Origin: an uncultured Bacteroidales bacterium
GTDB lineage: Bacteria > Bacteroidota > Bacteroidia > Bacteroidales > Bacteroidaceae
DNA length: 64,000 nucleotides
Reading direction: 5' to 3'
NCBI GenBank assembly: GCA_902778625.1
Contig: CACYYM010000019.1
Coordinates: 23,588 to 87,587, forward strand
The translations under genes and the position numbers were made by a program. Below, in pieces: positions 53,829 to 62,087 of this stretch. Below the pieces are notes generated by a model. That model saw nothing but the letters and a program-made list of their open reading frames with translations. It was not told the DNA's origin and made no database searches. Within the stretch, counting starts at the first letter, position 1, and each line of letters starts with the position of its first letter.

Positions 53829-54004
53829 GCCCTGCAGGGGGAATTTAAACGCCGCGTGCGGCGATGGCAATCCCCGCACGCGGAAATGGCAATCCCCGCA
53901 CGCGGCGTTTGAAATCACACCACGCTGAGTTTGTAAACACACCACGCTGAGTTGGGCAACTTAGCACGTTGTGTTTGCGATTTAGGCACGCGTGGGTTAA
54001 TCTT
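53829..54004. repeat. 22-bp tandem array H (eight units in perfect register)
   Basis: Units begin at 53829, 53851, 53873, 53895, 53917, 53939, 53961 and 53983. Cores pass from CCCTGCAGGG through CCGCACGCGG and ACCACGCTGAG to TAGCACGTTG without losing the 22-bp step. Most units end AAAC, AATC or AAC. The last unit covers the stop codon of the DHH gene. Confidence 0.93.
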
Positions 54005-55001
54005 TCAGCTGGTCGGCATAGGCCTCGATGGCTGCTTTGACTTTCTCCAAGGCCTCTTCCATCGAGCATTGGAGCTTTCCGCCGCTGGCATTTTTGTGAC
54101 CGCCTCCGTTGAAGAAGCGCGATGCCATCTGGTCGCAGGGGAAGTCGCCAACGCTGCGAAGGCTCAGCTTCATGATGCCCGGATGTTCAGTGTCTTCGTT
54201 GATGAAGATGCTGAGCCGCGTGCCAAGCATGGTGAGGGGGATGTTTACGATGCCTTCTGTATCGCCGTTCTTTACCTTGAAGCGACGTCGTTCCTCGTTG
54301 GTTAGCGTCATGATGGCTGTGTGGCGTTCGTGAAGCACCTTCATGTTAACATAAAGCAGGTAACCTTGCAGTCGGAGTCGCGCTTCGGAAGCTGTCCAGA
54401 AAACGTTTCGGTAGATTTGGTCTTTATCGATGCCACGAGCCAGGAGGTGGCTGATGTGCTCGAAGATGACAGGGCGGTTGGAGTTGAACGAGAAGGCTCC
54501 CGTGTCGCACATCATGGCGCAGTAGAGGCAGATGGCTTCGTTCTCGGAGATGTTGTCAATCTCGCCGTTTTGACTGAGAAGGTGGCAGATGACTTCGCCT
54601 GCCGCACACATTGCCGGTTCGGAGATGATGGTTTCGCAGAACTCTGTATTTGGGTCGAGGTGATGGTCGATGAGGATGCGTGGTGCAGAGTTTTGCATCA
54701 CGACTTCCTCCATGCCTCCAAGCCTGTTGGGCTGGTTGAGGTCGCAAACGATGACGAGGTCGGCGGCATCGAGGACTGCCCTTATCTGCTCCTGATGTTT
54801 GGTATAGATGAGGATTGTGTCGGCTCCTGGCAGCCATGTAAGGAAGTCGGGAAAGACATTGGGCACAACGACCGTTGCTTGCTTGCCCTTCCTTTCGAGG
54901 TAGTGCTTCAGCGCAAGTGAACTGCCGATGGCGTCACCGTCGGGGTTAACATGTGTGCAAATGACGACGTTAGTGCCGCCCTCTAGTATTTTATGATTCA
55001 T
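53997..55001 (-). CDS. DHH-family phosphoesterase (NrnA-like)
   Basis: 334 residues. DHH motif in ILIDHHLDPN, the N-terminal THVNPDGDAIGSS metal site, and DHHA1 motif FNGGGHKNASGG. The family degrades nanoRNA or pAp. It starts 2 bases after the S41 protease gene and is the last gene of the nine-gene run. Confidence 0.9.
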   Translation of the reverse strand: MNHKILEGGTNVVICTHVNPDGDAIGSSLALKHYLERKGKQATVVVPNVFPDFLTWLPGADTILIYTKHQEQIRAVLDAADLVIVCDLNQPNRLGGMEEVVMQNSAPRILIDHHLDPNTEFCETIISEPAMCAAGEVICHLLSQNGEIDNISENEAICLYCAMMCDTGAFSFNSNRPVIFEHISHLLARGIDKDQIYRNVFWTASEARLRLQGYLLYVNMKVLHERHTAIMTLTNEERRRFKVKNGDTEGIVNIPLTMLGTRLSIFINEDTEHPGIMKLSLRSVGDFPCDQMASRFFNGGGHKNASGGKLQCSMEEALEKVKAAIEAYADQLKD

Positions 55002-55003
55002 GG

Positions 55004-56713
55004 TTAACTTCTATAGACTCTGACAATTGCCTGATGAAGATAGAAGGATTCGGAAGAATACAGGCGCGCTTCTTTCGAACCGTCCTTCTTCGTCTCTTCC
55101 ACTTTCACGGGGAAGGACAGCCCCTTGTCGAGTATCTCTTGGGCTTTGATGACGACGGGGTCGTCCTTGCCGAGGAACTGCAGGTAGTCCTTCATCTCGC
55201 CTACATTATATATTATGTTGCCGTAGATGTTGCGTTCGAAGAGGCGACGGCTCTTCTGCAGCATGAGATTGCGGCGGCGCAACTGACGCTTCTCGGCAAA
55301 CTGAGCGAACTTCTCAAGCAGGTTCTCGCGCTTGAGGTATTGCTCCATCCTGTCTGCCGTTTTCAAGGCTGTTAGCTTGGCGCGGTTCTCATCGGAATAG
55401 GCGAAGGCAAACTGTCGGATAAGTCCTGTCAGGAAAGCCTCGCGGTAGTAGGACGTCATGCCCGTCGTGTCCTCAGGCACAAAGATGTCGGGCGTGATGC
55501 CGCCTCCGCCATAAACGATGCGGCCAATGCTTGTCTGGAATTGCTCGCCTTCGTTGTGGATGCTGTCTTGCGAGAAGAACTCGCCTCGCTCGTAGCGTGC
55601 AATCAATTCGTTGTCGTATTCCTCTCCGTGACCTTTCTCGTAAGGTTTCTGGATGCAACGGCCGCTTGGCGTATAGTAACGGGCAACGGTCAGGCGGACC
55701 ACACTACCGTCCCGGAACTCCTTCGGTTGCTGAACAAGACCTTTGCCAAAGGTGCGACGGCCGATAATCGTGCCTCGGTCGTTGTCCTGAATAGCACCTG
55801 CGAATATCTCGCTAGCACTCGCGCTTCCCTCATCCACAAGCACTACAAGCGGCAACTTCTGGAATGTGCCTCGACCATCGCTGCAAAACTCTTCGCGAGG
55901 ACTCTTGCGGCCTTCTGTATAGACAATCAGCTTGCCCGACGGAAGGAATTCGTTGACCATCTGAATGGCGATGTGCATGTAGCCGCCCTGATTGCCTCGA
56001 AGGTCGATGATGAGCTGCTTCATGCCTTCCATATTGAGGTCAGCAAGGGCAACGAGCATCTCGGCATACGTCTGCTCTCCAAAGTTCTTGACACGAATGT
56101 AACCAGTCTTGTCGCCCATCATGTAATAGGCATCGACGCTGACCACAGGTATGTCGCCACGAACAACGGTAAAGTATTGCAAGTCTTTTATGCCATGACG
56201 CTTGATGCCAAGCTTGACCTTTGAGCCTTTCTCGCCTTTTAGATGCTTCATAACGTCCTCGCTCTCCATACCGACGAGCGATGTTGTATCGGAAGTCACG
56301 ATGCGGTCTCCAGCCAAAATGCCCACCTTCTCGGCAGGGCCAGAATGGATGACGGACATGACGTTGACGGTGTCCTGCTCCATCGTGAACTGAACGCCGA
56401 TGCCACTGAAACTGCCCTTCAGGCTCTCGTTGGCTTCCTCAGCGTCTTTGGGGCCAAAGTAGCTTGAGTGCGGATCGAGCTCACTAAGTATCAACGGCAT
56501 AGCATCCTCGACGAGTGAGTTCATGTCGACCGTATCGACGTAAATATTGTCGATGAGCTGTAGGAGGTAACCCACCTTGTTCGAGCCCGTATTGATAATG
56601 TTGATGCGACCGCCCGAGAAGTGACTCGAATAGAACGAGCCGATGAATATGCCTGCTATGGTGCCGATGGCAATGAGAAGCGGCGTAAAGCGATGCTTGG
56701 TGTCAGGGTTCAT
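55004..56713 (-). CDS. S41 (CtpA-like) periplasmic protease
   Basis: 569 residues. N-terminal membrane anchor (PLLIAIGTIAGIFIGSF), a PDZ domain (about 97-190), and the S41 core with the catalytic Ser within GSASASE (296-302) and Lys324 in GRRTFGKG. It cleaves C-terminal tails of periplasmic or outer-membrane proteins. 3 bases after the dCMP deaminase gene. Confidence 0.92.
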   Translation of the reverse strand: MNPDTKHRFTPLLIAIGTIAGIFIGSFYSSHFSGGRINIINTGSNKVGYLLQLIDNIYVDTVDMNSLVEDAMPLILSELDPHSSYFGPKDAEEANESLKGSFSGIGVQFTMEQDTVNVMSVIHSGPAEKVGILAGDRIVTSDTTSLVGMESEDVMKHLKGEKGSKVKLGIKRHGIKDLQYFTVVRGDIPVVSVDAYYMMGDKTGYIRVKNFGEQTYAEMLVALADLNMEGMKQLIIDLRGNQGGYMHIAIQMVNEFLPSGKLIVYTEGRKSPREEFCSDGRGTFQKLPLVVLVDEGSASASEIFAGAIQDNDRGTIIGRRTFGKGLVQQPKEFRDGSVVRLTVARYYTPSGRCIQKPYEKGHGEEYDNELIARYERGEFFSQDSIHNEGEQFQTSIGRIVYGGGGITPDIFVPEDTTGMTSYYREAFLTGLIRQFAFAYSDENRAKLTALKTADRMEQYLKRENLLEKFAQFAEKRQLRRRNLMLQKSRRLFERNIYGNIIYNVGEMKDYLQFLGKDDPVVIKAQEILDKGLSFPVKVEETKKDGSKEARLYSSESFYLHQAIVRVYRS

Positions 56714-56716
56714 GTG

Positions 56717-57154
56717 TTATTTTTCTTTGTTTTCTGTGGGAAGATACTGCACCTCAATGCCTGCGCGACGAAGCAGGTCAACGCCATCCGTGAGGCGATA
56801 CTCGCGGCTATAGATAACGCGCTTGATGCCTGCTTGGATGATGAGTTTGGCACATTCAATGCAAGGTGAATCGGTGACGTAAAGCGTCGAGCCGTCGCTG
56901 TTATTGCCGCTTCGAGCTATCTTTGTGATGGCGTTCGCTTCGGCATGAAGAACATAGGGCTTGGTTACGCCATCTTCTTCGCAGACGTTCTCGAAGCCAC
57001 TTGGAGTGCCGTTGTAGCCGTCGCTGATGATCATTTTGTCTTTGACGACGAGAGCTCCCACTTGTCGACGCTGGCAGTAGCTGTTCTCGCTCCAAATCTG
57101 CGCCATTCGCAAGTAGCGCAGGTCGAGGTCGCGTTGTTTCTTGGGGTCTTTCAT
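56717..57154 (-). CDS. Deoxycytidylate (dCMP) deaminase family protein
   Basis: 145 residues. Zinc ligands H70 (HAEA, with Glu72) and C98/C101 (PCIEC). Supplies dUMP for thymidylate synthesis. The start overlaps the Crp/Fnr-like gene by 4 bases (ATGA). Confidence 0.9.
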   Translation of the reverse strand: MKDPKKQRDLDLRYLRMAQIWSENSYCQRRQVGALVVKDKMIISDGYNGTPSGFENVCEEDGVTKPYVLHAEANAITKIARSGNNSDGSTLYVTDSPCIECAKLIIQAGIKRVIYSREYRLTDGVDLLRRAGIEVQYLPTENKEK

Positions 57155-57843
57155 ATGCTCAATAATGTATTAATGTCGAAAATAGCGAAGTGTCCTCTGC
57201 CCAGGCGTATGCTGCCTTCTTTGTCCCAACGGTTAAGGATTCGTGAGGTGATGAGGCGTGAATCGCCGATGTATTTGGCGAGCTCTTTCATCTTTATGAC
57301 GATTTCCACCTCGCCTTCGCAACCGGGAAAGAGCGTGCTTATGAAGTGCCGCAATCGTTCTTCTGCCGTGCCGAGTTGGACGGGGAGTTGTGCCAAAGCT
57401 CTCTTCTGGCTGATGGCAGATAGGGTGTTGAGCATATTTAGACGAAAGACCTCGCTCTTCATCAAATAACTGTTTATGAGGCTTTTCCTTATGCTCAACA
57501 TCTTGACGTCTGTCTTTGCTCGATAGGTGTGTTCGTAGGTGGTGTGGAGACCAAAGAGCCTGTCAACCTCGATGACTGCAGGAGCCTTGAGGGTCGAACG
57601 AGTGGTGAAGCCTTCCCCGTCCCCTCCAAAAGAGAGGTGAACCGACTGATGCTCTCTCAGCAATTCGCCCTCAACGAGCCAAAGTAACTGCGTGCAGAGG
57701 TCACCTTGCCGAATGATAGGAAGCCGAGAAGCAGGCAACTCGTCGATGTCGAGTCGCAGGACATCTTCGAGATGGAGCAATTCCGTGCTACTTATGCCTT
57801 GAAGCAGAGGCAGGCGGGTCAGGAGAGCGTAGTCATTAATCAT
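57151..57843 (-). CDS. Crp/Fnr-like transcription regulator
   Basis: 230 residues from the ATG at 57843 (MINDYALLTRLPLLQGIS); a longer frame would run far into apbE. Cyclic-nucleotide-binding-like beta roll (IIRQGDLCTQLLWLVEGEL) and a C-terminal winged helix (KMKELAKYIGDSRLITSRIL). There are no clustered cysteines, so not an Fe-S Fnr. Overlaps apbE by 8 bases and the deaminase by 4. Ligand and targets unknown. Confidence 0.82.
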   Translation of the reverse strand: MINDYALLTRLPLLQGISSTELLHLEDVLRLDIDELPASRLPIIRQGDLCTQLLWLVEGELLREHQSVHLSFGGDGEGFTTRSTLKAPAVIEVDRLFGLHTTYEHTYRAKTDVKMLSIRKSLINSYLMKSEVFRLNMLNTLSAISQKRALAQLPVQLGTAEERLRHFISTLFPGCEGEVEIVIKMKELAKYIGDSRLITSRILNRWDKEGSIRLGRGHFAIFDINTLLSI

Positions 57844-58798
57844 TCGTGATGAAGTATGTTTCCAGTTGCGGCTGTTTCTCGAGGACTTGCTTTGCACCTT
57901 CCGTTCCCAATACCATAAAGGCTGTGGCAAAGGCATCTGCTTCTGCACAGGTGGAAGCGATGACGGTGGAGGAGAGGATGTCCTGCTGTGCAGGATAACC
58001 AGTCTTGGGATTAATGGTGTGCGCAATCTTCCGTCCATCCTTGATGTAGAAGTTGCGATAATTGCCGCTCGTGGCAATTGCCTTGCCCGTGAGCTCTATG
58101 ACGTCTTGCAGCTCCATATTGGTTGAAGTGGAGTCATCGTCAGGTTTGTTAATGCCGATGCGCCAAGCTTCGCCTTTCTCGTTGACGCCTTCCGCGATGA
58201 TTTCGCCGCCAATCTCAACCATGAAGTTCTTGATGTTGTGATTCCTTAGCACTTGTGCCGCCCTATCAACGCCATAGCCTTTCGCAATGGCGCTGAAGTC
58301 GAGGATGGTAAGCGGATTGTCCTTTATGAGTTTGTTTCCGTTAAGATGTACATGGGAAAGGCCGACGAGAGCAAGCAGGCTGTCAACCTGTGTGCTATCG
58401 GGAAGGTTGCCGCTCTTGAAACCAAAGCCCCAGGCGTTGACAAGCGGCGCGACGGTAGGGTCGAAGGCTCCATCGGTAGCTTTGTAGATGGTGAAAGAGA
58501 GCTCCATCACTTCGCGAAGCATCTCATCTACTTCGTCTGTCTCGTTGCGGTTGATTCGGCTGATTGTGCTCTGCGGATTGAACATCGAGAGCGAAGCATC
58601 AACCTTTTGCAACTCTGCTTCGAGTTCTGCCTGCAAGTCTGTTCCGTAGAGGTACTTTGTATGATAGAGCGTGCCGAAGATGGTGCCCTCGTTATGCTGA
58701 TATCTTGTACCCTCTTTGCTGTTCTGCCGTCCAAGGAAGAGCAGGCATAGAATGGCGACAACAGCAAGAAGAGCTATAAATAAACTGCGTTGTTTCAT
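57836..58798 (-). CDS. apbE: FAD:protein FMN transferase (ApbE)
   Basis: 320 residues with an N-terminal membrane anchor (FIALLAVVAILCLLFLG). FAD-binding and metal motifs: GAFDPTVAPLVNAWGFG, LDFSAIAKGYGVD and VEIGGEI. It attaches FMN to Thr in periplasmic flavoproteins such as Na+-NQR and Rnf subunits. Overlaps the neighbouring OM protein gene by 4 bases. Confidence 0.93.
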   Translation of the reverse strand: MKQRSLFIALLAVVAILCLLFLGRQNSKEGTRYQHNEGTIFGTLYHTKYLYGTDLQAELEAELQKVDASLSMFNPQSTISRINRNETDEVDEMLREVMELSFTIYKATDGAFDPTVAPLVNAWGFGFKSGNLPDSTQVDSLLALVGLSHVHLNGNKLIKDNPLTILDFSAIAKGYGVDRAAQVLRNHNIKNFMVEIGGEIIAEGVNEKGEAWRIGINKPDDDSTSTNMELQDVIELTGKAIATSGNYRNFYIKDGRKIAHTINPKTGYPAQQDILSSTVIASTCAEADAFATAFMVLGTEGAKQVLEKQPQLETYFITND

Positions 58799-59553
58799 TG
58801 CTTGTCCTCCAATATCTTGCTCGACAGATCCTCTTGCTTTTTCTTCTTCTTAATGATGTTTTGCCCGACGTCGAAGATAACATTCACTGTTCCGCCAAAG
58901 CAGTTGCTGTCGTTCTTGCCAAAGCCCGGAATGAAGTAGGGCTCTCCGCCGTCGGGATGACTGAGGGCAAGGCGGAACTTATAGCGCAAGCTCCAACCCA
59001 AGCGAATGAAGCTCCAAAGCTTTGTCTCGACTGCAACACCGAACTCCAGCCAATGTCCGGTAGCTTTCTCGCTGTTGATGTTTAGAGGAACGGTCGTGCC
59101 ATAATAAGGGTCAACGAAGGCTTCGTTTCCAATGTCGTACTTGAACGAGCTGAAACCATAACGGACGAGACCGAAGATGCGGTTGCCGTTGTGCTTCTTG
59201 TTAAAATTGTAGTCGATACCGAAGCGCATATAAGGCGAGGTCGTTGAGAACGTGTTGCCCGTCTCTGCGCCTTCCCTATGACTATCACCAATGCCAAGCT
59301 CTGCAACAGGGAAGTACTTGTCGAAGAGGTTCAGTCGTGCTCCCACTTCCATATTCGCAAACTTTGCTCCGACGGCTTTCATGGCAAAGCCAACTAGGTC
59401 AGCACTCACCGCAACGCCGCTCAGCAGAGGCGCTTTTTCCTTTTTCTGCTGAGGTTGCGTCTGCTGGGGCTGCTGTTCCTGTGCTTGCAAAGAGAGGCAA
59501 AGCAGGCTAATCAGCAGAGAACAAATGTATTTGCAGGTTGTTGATGAGTTCAT
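58795..59553 (-). CDS. DUF6048-like outer-membrane protein
   Basis: 252 residues. Signal peptide ending LCLSLQAQ, then a Gln/Pro-rich linker (QQPQQTQPQQKK) and beta-barrel-like strands (LVRYGFSSFKYD, LGWSLRYKFRL). I recall the family as DUF6048, usually next to a DUF6452 lipoprotein. The start overlaps the preceding gene by 47 bases; it is the only start that gives a signal peptide. Confidence 0.75.
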   Translation of the reverse strand: MNSSTTCKYICSLLISLLCLSLQAQEQQPQQTQPQQKKEKAPLLSGVAVSADLVGFAMKAVGAKFANMEVGARLNLFDKYFPVAELGIGDSHREGAETGNTFSTTSPYMRFGIDYNFNKKHNGNRIFGLVRYGFSSFKYDIGNEAFVDPYYGTTVPLNINSEKATGHWLEFGVAVETKLWSFIRLGWSLRYKFRLALSHPDGGEPYFIPGFGKNDSNCFGGTVNVIFDVGQNIIKKKKKQEDLSSKILEDKQ

Positions 59554-59977
59554 AATTTACCGAGGAGCGTGTTACGGTAATGGATTTGATGAATTCGTGA
59601 GTGGAGCGAACGCTTTGAATTTCATGGAAGAGAGTCGTCGGACAGTCAGGCGACTCGTAATGCACTTGGTTGGTCTTCGCTATCCAAACGGTATCCTGAA
59701 GGATATAGTCTTCGCCTTTGATTGTGAATACAAGCGTGTCTTCGTCTTGCCAGTAGCTCAAGGGAAGGTTGAGGCTGGCTGTATTCACGGACCTGTTGAG
59801 CAAAGTTGGACCGTTCTTGCCGGATGTAATGGTAAGCGTGTCTACGATTTGCACTGCCGTTCCGTTTTTGTCGAACGCGCCATAGCACCCCACGTGATTG
59901 TAGAGCGTGCAATCGTACGACTCGCAAGCCACGAGCAGCAAGACAATTGAAACTATATAGAGAAGCCTTTGCTTCAT
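59507..59977 (-). CDS. DUF6452-like lipoprotein
   Basis: 156 residues. Lipobox LLLVAC with Cys18; further cysteines in the mature part (DCTLYNHVGCYG, DCPTTLF). From memory it matches DUF6452, paired with the OM protein that follows. Likely an outer-membrane partner lipoprotein. Overlaps the glycosyltransferase gene by 4 bases. Confidence 0.75.
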   Translation of the reverse strand: MKQRLLYIVSIVLLLVACESYDCTLYNHVGCYGAFDKNGTAVQIVDTLTITSGKNGPTLLNRSVNTASLNLPLSYWQDEDTLVFTIKGEDYILQDTVWIAKTNQVHYESPDCPTTLFHEIQSVRSTHEFIKSITVTRSSVNYELINNLQIHLFSAD

Positions 59978-60936
59978 ATCGTCTTCTCAATCTGATAGTT
60001 GTTGCGTTCGGCGGAGTTGCGGCTGATAAGTTCTCCGAGGAAACCTGCTACGAAAAGTTGCGTTCCCAGAATCATCATGGTCAATGCGATGAAGAAGTAA
60101 GGGCTGCGGGTAACGAGCGGGTGGGGGATGCCTTTCGCGAGGCAATAGAGCTTCGTGCCGCCTACGACGCAAACTGCCAAGAAACCTATGATGAACATCA
60201 GGGTGCCGATGAAGCCGAAGACGTGCATCGGTTTTAGTCCGAAGTTGTTGAGGAACCAAAGCGAGAGGAGGTCGAGATAGCCGTTCACGAAGCGGTTCAA
60301 GCCCATGAACTTCGATTTGCCGAACTTGCGAGCCTGATGGTGCACGCGCTTCTCCCCAATCTTGTCGAAACCTGCATTTTTGGCAAGATAAGGAATGTAG
60401 CGATGCATCTCTCCATAGACCTCAATGTTTTTCACCACATCTTTCCTGTAGGCCTTCAAGCCGCAGTTGAAGTCGTGCAGGTTGTGTATGCCGCTCACTT
60501 GTCTTGCCGTAGCGTTGAAGAGCTTTGTCGGAATAGTCTTCGAAAGCGGGTCGCCTTTGCTGCGGTTCATCTTGTAGCCGCTCACGAGGTCGTACTTTTC
60601 CTGCGTTATCATGCGGTAGAGTTCGGGAATCTCGTCGGGCGAGTCTTGCAGGTCGGCATCCATCGTGATGACCACATCGCCTTTTGCTGCACTAAAGCCA
60701 CAATATAGGGCAGGGCTCTTGCCGTAGTTGCGACGGAACTTGATGCCGTGAACGGTTTCGGGATTCTCTGCCTTGAGCTCTTCGATGACTTCCCAAGAGC
60801 GGTCTGTACTGCCATCGCTAACGAAGATGACCTCATAGCTGAAGCCGTGACTTTCCATCACTCGCTTAATCCAGCTAAAGAGCTCGGGCAACGACTCGTC
60901 TTCGTTATAAAGGGGAACAACTACACTTATATCCAT
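59974..60936 (-). CDS. Family 2 glycosyltransferase (GtrB/DPM1-like), membrane bound
   Basis: 320 residues. GT2 domain with VVPLYNEDESLPELF, the DADLQDSPDEIP metal/acceptor motif and a KSKFMGL segment. Two membrane helices at about 235-260 and 270-295 match the polyprenyl-phosphate glucosyltransferase group. It transfers a sugar to undecaprenyl phosphate on the cytoplasmic face. Confidence 0.92.
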   Translation of the reverse strand: MDISVVVPLYNEDESLPELFSWIKRVMESHGFSYEVIFVSDGSTDRSWEVIEELKAENPETVHGIKFRRNYGKSPALYCGFSAAKGDVVITMDADLQDSPDEIPELYRMITQEKYDLVSGYKMNRSKGDPLSKTIPTKLFNATARQVSGIHNLHDFNCGLKAYRKDVVKNIEVYGEMHRYIPYLAKNAGFDKIGEKRVHHQARKFGKSKFMGLNRFVNGYLDLLSLWFLNNFGLKPMHVFGFIGTLMFIIGFLAVCVVGGTKLYCLAKGIPHPLVTRSPYFFIALTMMILGTQLFVAGFLGELISRNSAERNNYQIEKTI

Positions 60937-60946
60937 ATTCGTCGGA

Positions 60947-61495
60947 TTACGATTTATTATTGATTTCTTTATTAGGCGGTTGAGGCGCTCTTACAGGCAG
61001 GGCAGCAATCAGAGAGACGGGCAAAGCCAGCAAGACGTTGTAGAACACGAGCTGGAGCATAATGTCGCGGACGGTCATGGACTGCACCAGCTTCTGCATT
61101 TCGTCCAGATTCACGTCGGGCATCATCTGCTTCCATGCTTCGCGATATTCCTCGCTTTGGAAAGCATTACCGAGCAACGAGAGTAAACGCCCATTGTCGA
61201 GATAAAGGAAGTAGAGGTATTGAACGGCATCGGTCAGTAAGCCTGCCAGCAGACACGTTACGAACGAGAGCCGAAGGACGTGGAGCCAACTGACCGAAGG
61301 ATAGAACTTGCGGTAGTTTGTCAGCTGCTTGTAGAGCGTGTAGATGCTGATGATGCCCAGAGCCGTGCTGAGCATCGAGAGTAAGGGACGTTCTGCTCCG
61401 TACATTGTACAGAGGAAGCTTGCCGACCACATCAGTCCAATCGGCAGAGCCATCCAGCCGGCAGCATCCATTATAGAGGGAACCTTCTTGTCCAT
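60947..61495 (-). CDS. DUF4199 membrane protein
   Basis: 182 residues with four predicted membrane helices (about 11-30, 35-55, 72-95, 145-170). DUF4199 commonly sits beside this type of GT2 gene in Bacteroidales. First gene of the nine-gene run. Function unknown. Confidence 0.85.
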   Translation of the reverse strand: MDKKVPSIMDAAGWMALPIGLMWSASFLCTMYGAERPLLSMLSTALGIISIYTLYKQLTNYRKFYPSVSWLHVLRLSFVTCLLAGLLTDAVQYLYFLYLDNGRLLSLLGNAFQSEEYREAWKQMMPDVNLDEMQKLVQSMTVRDIMLQLVFYNVLLALPVSLIAALPVRAPQPPNKEINNKS

Positions 61496-61514
61496 TGATT
61501 ATTCTATGAGCGGA

Positions 61515-61522
61515 CAAAGGTA
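61515..61522 (-). promoter_or_regulatory. -7 element of the nine-gene operon
   Basis: TACCTTTG on the minus strand, 19 bases before the DUF4199 ATG. No upstream TTTG at the right distance, so this could be an activated promoter. Confidence 0.55.
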
Positions 61523-61594
61523 CGAAATTTATAATATAAATAATGTATAAAGGGCAAAAAAAACTCTTTAAAGAAACAATTTTGAATTTTGAAT

Positions 61595-61625
61595 TTTGAA
61601 TTTTGAATTATAAGTTGTACCTTTG
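61595..61625 (+). promoter_or_regulatory. Promoter of the SRP RNA / tRNA unit
   Basis: TTTG (61595-61598), 19 bases, TACCTTTG (61618-61625), 15 bases before the RNA stem. It is embedded in direct repeats of GAATTTT (61581-61609). Confidence 0.75.
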
Positions 61626-61638
61626 CACCCGCAAAATC

Positions 61639-61738
61639 ATGGGAAAGTCCTATACGGCATGCTCCTTGTGAATCCCCCAGGGCTTGACCGCAGCAAGGGC
61701 AGCAGGTCGTAGCGGCGCGATATAGTAAGCTTTCCCAC
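61639..61738 (+). ncRNA. ffs: Small signal recognition particle RNA (4.5S-like)
   Basis: A ~100-base sequence whose ends pair (GGGAAAG 61641-61647 with CTTTCCC 61730-61736). It contains GTGAATCCCCCAGGGC and the AGCAAGG...AGCAGG segment expected of SRP helix 8. It sits behind a strong promoter. The exact loop differs from the enteric GGAA form, and covariance scoring was not possible. Confidence 0.72.
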
Positions 61739-61740
61739 CC

Positions 61741-61814
61741 GCCTCTTTAGCTCAGTTGGCCAGAGCACGTGATTTGTAATCTCGGGGTCGTTGGTTCGAA
61801 TCCGACAAGAGGCT
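61741..61814 (+). tRNA. tRNA-Thr (UGU)
   Basis: Acceptor GCCTCTT (61741-61747) pairs with AAGAGGC (61807-61813), discriminator T at 61814. D-arm, anticodon stem CGTGA/TCTCG (one mismatch-tolerant pair), loop TTTGTAA with anticodon TGT, and TTCGAAT T-loop. CCA is not encoded. Probably co-transcribed with the SRP RNA. Confidence 0.93.
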
Positions 61815-61986
61815 CAGAAAACGCAATTAGAGAGTTCTTAAAAGAGCTCTCTTTTTGTGTTTATAAAGGCCTGATATTCATATATAAATATCGCATTTTC
61901 AGTGATTTGTGAGGGTTAGACGAGGCAAATGTTTAACTCGCATCAAGAGCGACACAGAAAGACGGAAAAGGACAGAAAACGACATT

Positions 61987-62054
61987 TGTGTACATCATTT
62001 TGTGTACATTCATCGGCGATGTACACAAGTTGTGTACACAAAATGTACACAAAA
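61987..62054. promoter_or_regulatory. Cluster of five TGTGTACA sites upstream of the integrase
   Basis: TGTGTACA or its complement TGTACACA at 61987, 62001, 62020, 62031 and 62044. Two form a perfect 13-bp inverted repeat (TTTTGTGTACATT, 61998-62010, with 62042-62054). Likely operators or integrase arm-type sites; the int ATG is 33 bases downstream. Confidence 0.8.
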
Positions 62055-62087
62055 CGCACTTATTCCGTTGACAATGTGTAACTTGGG

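Noticed and set aside
53829..54004. CRISPR array reading of the 22-bp repeats
   Set aside because: Units follow each other with no unique spacers, the unit is too short, and no cas genes are present.
57844..58077. N-terminal extension of the Crp/Fnr-like protein
   Set aside because: It would overlap apbE by 240 bases and is low complexity (Ser/Pro-rich); the ATG at 57843 starts a normal Crp-like protein.
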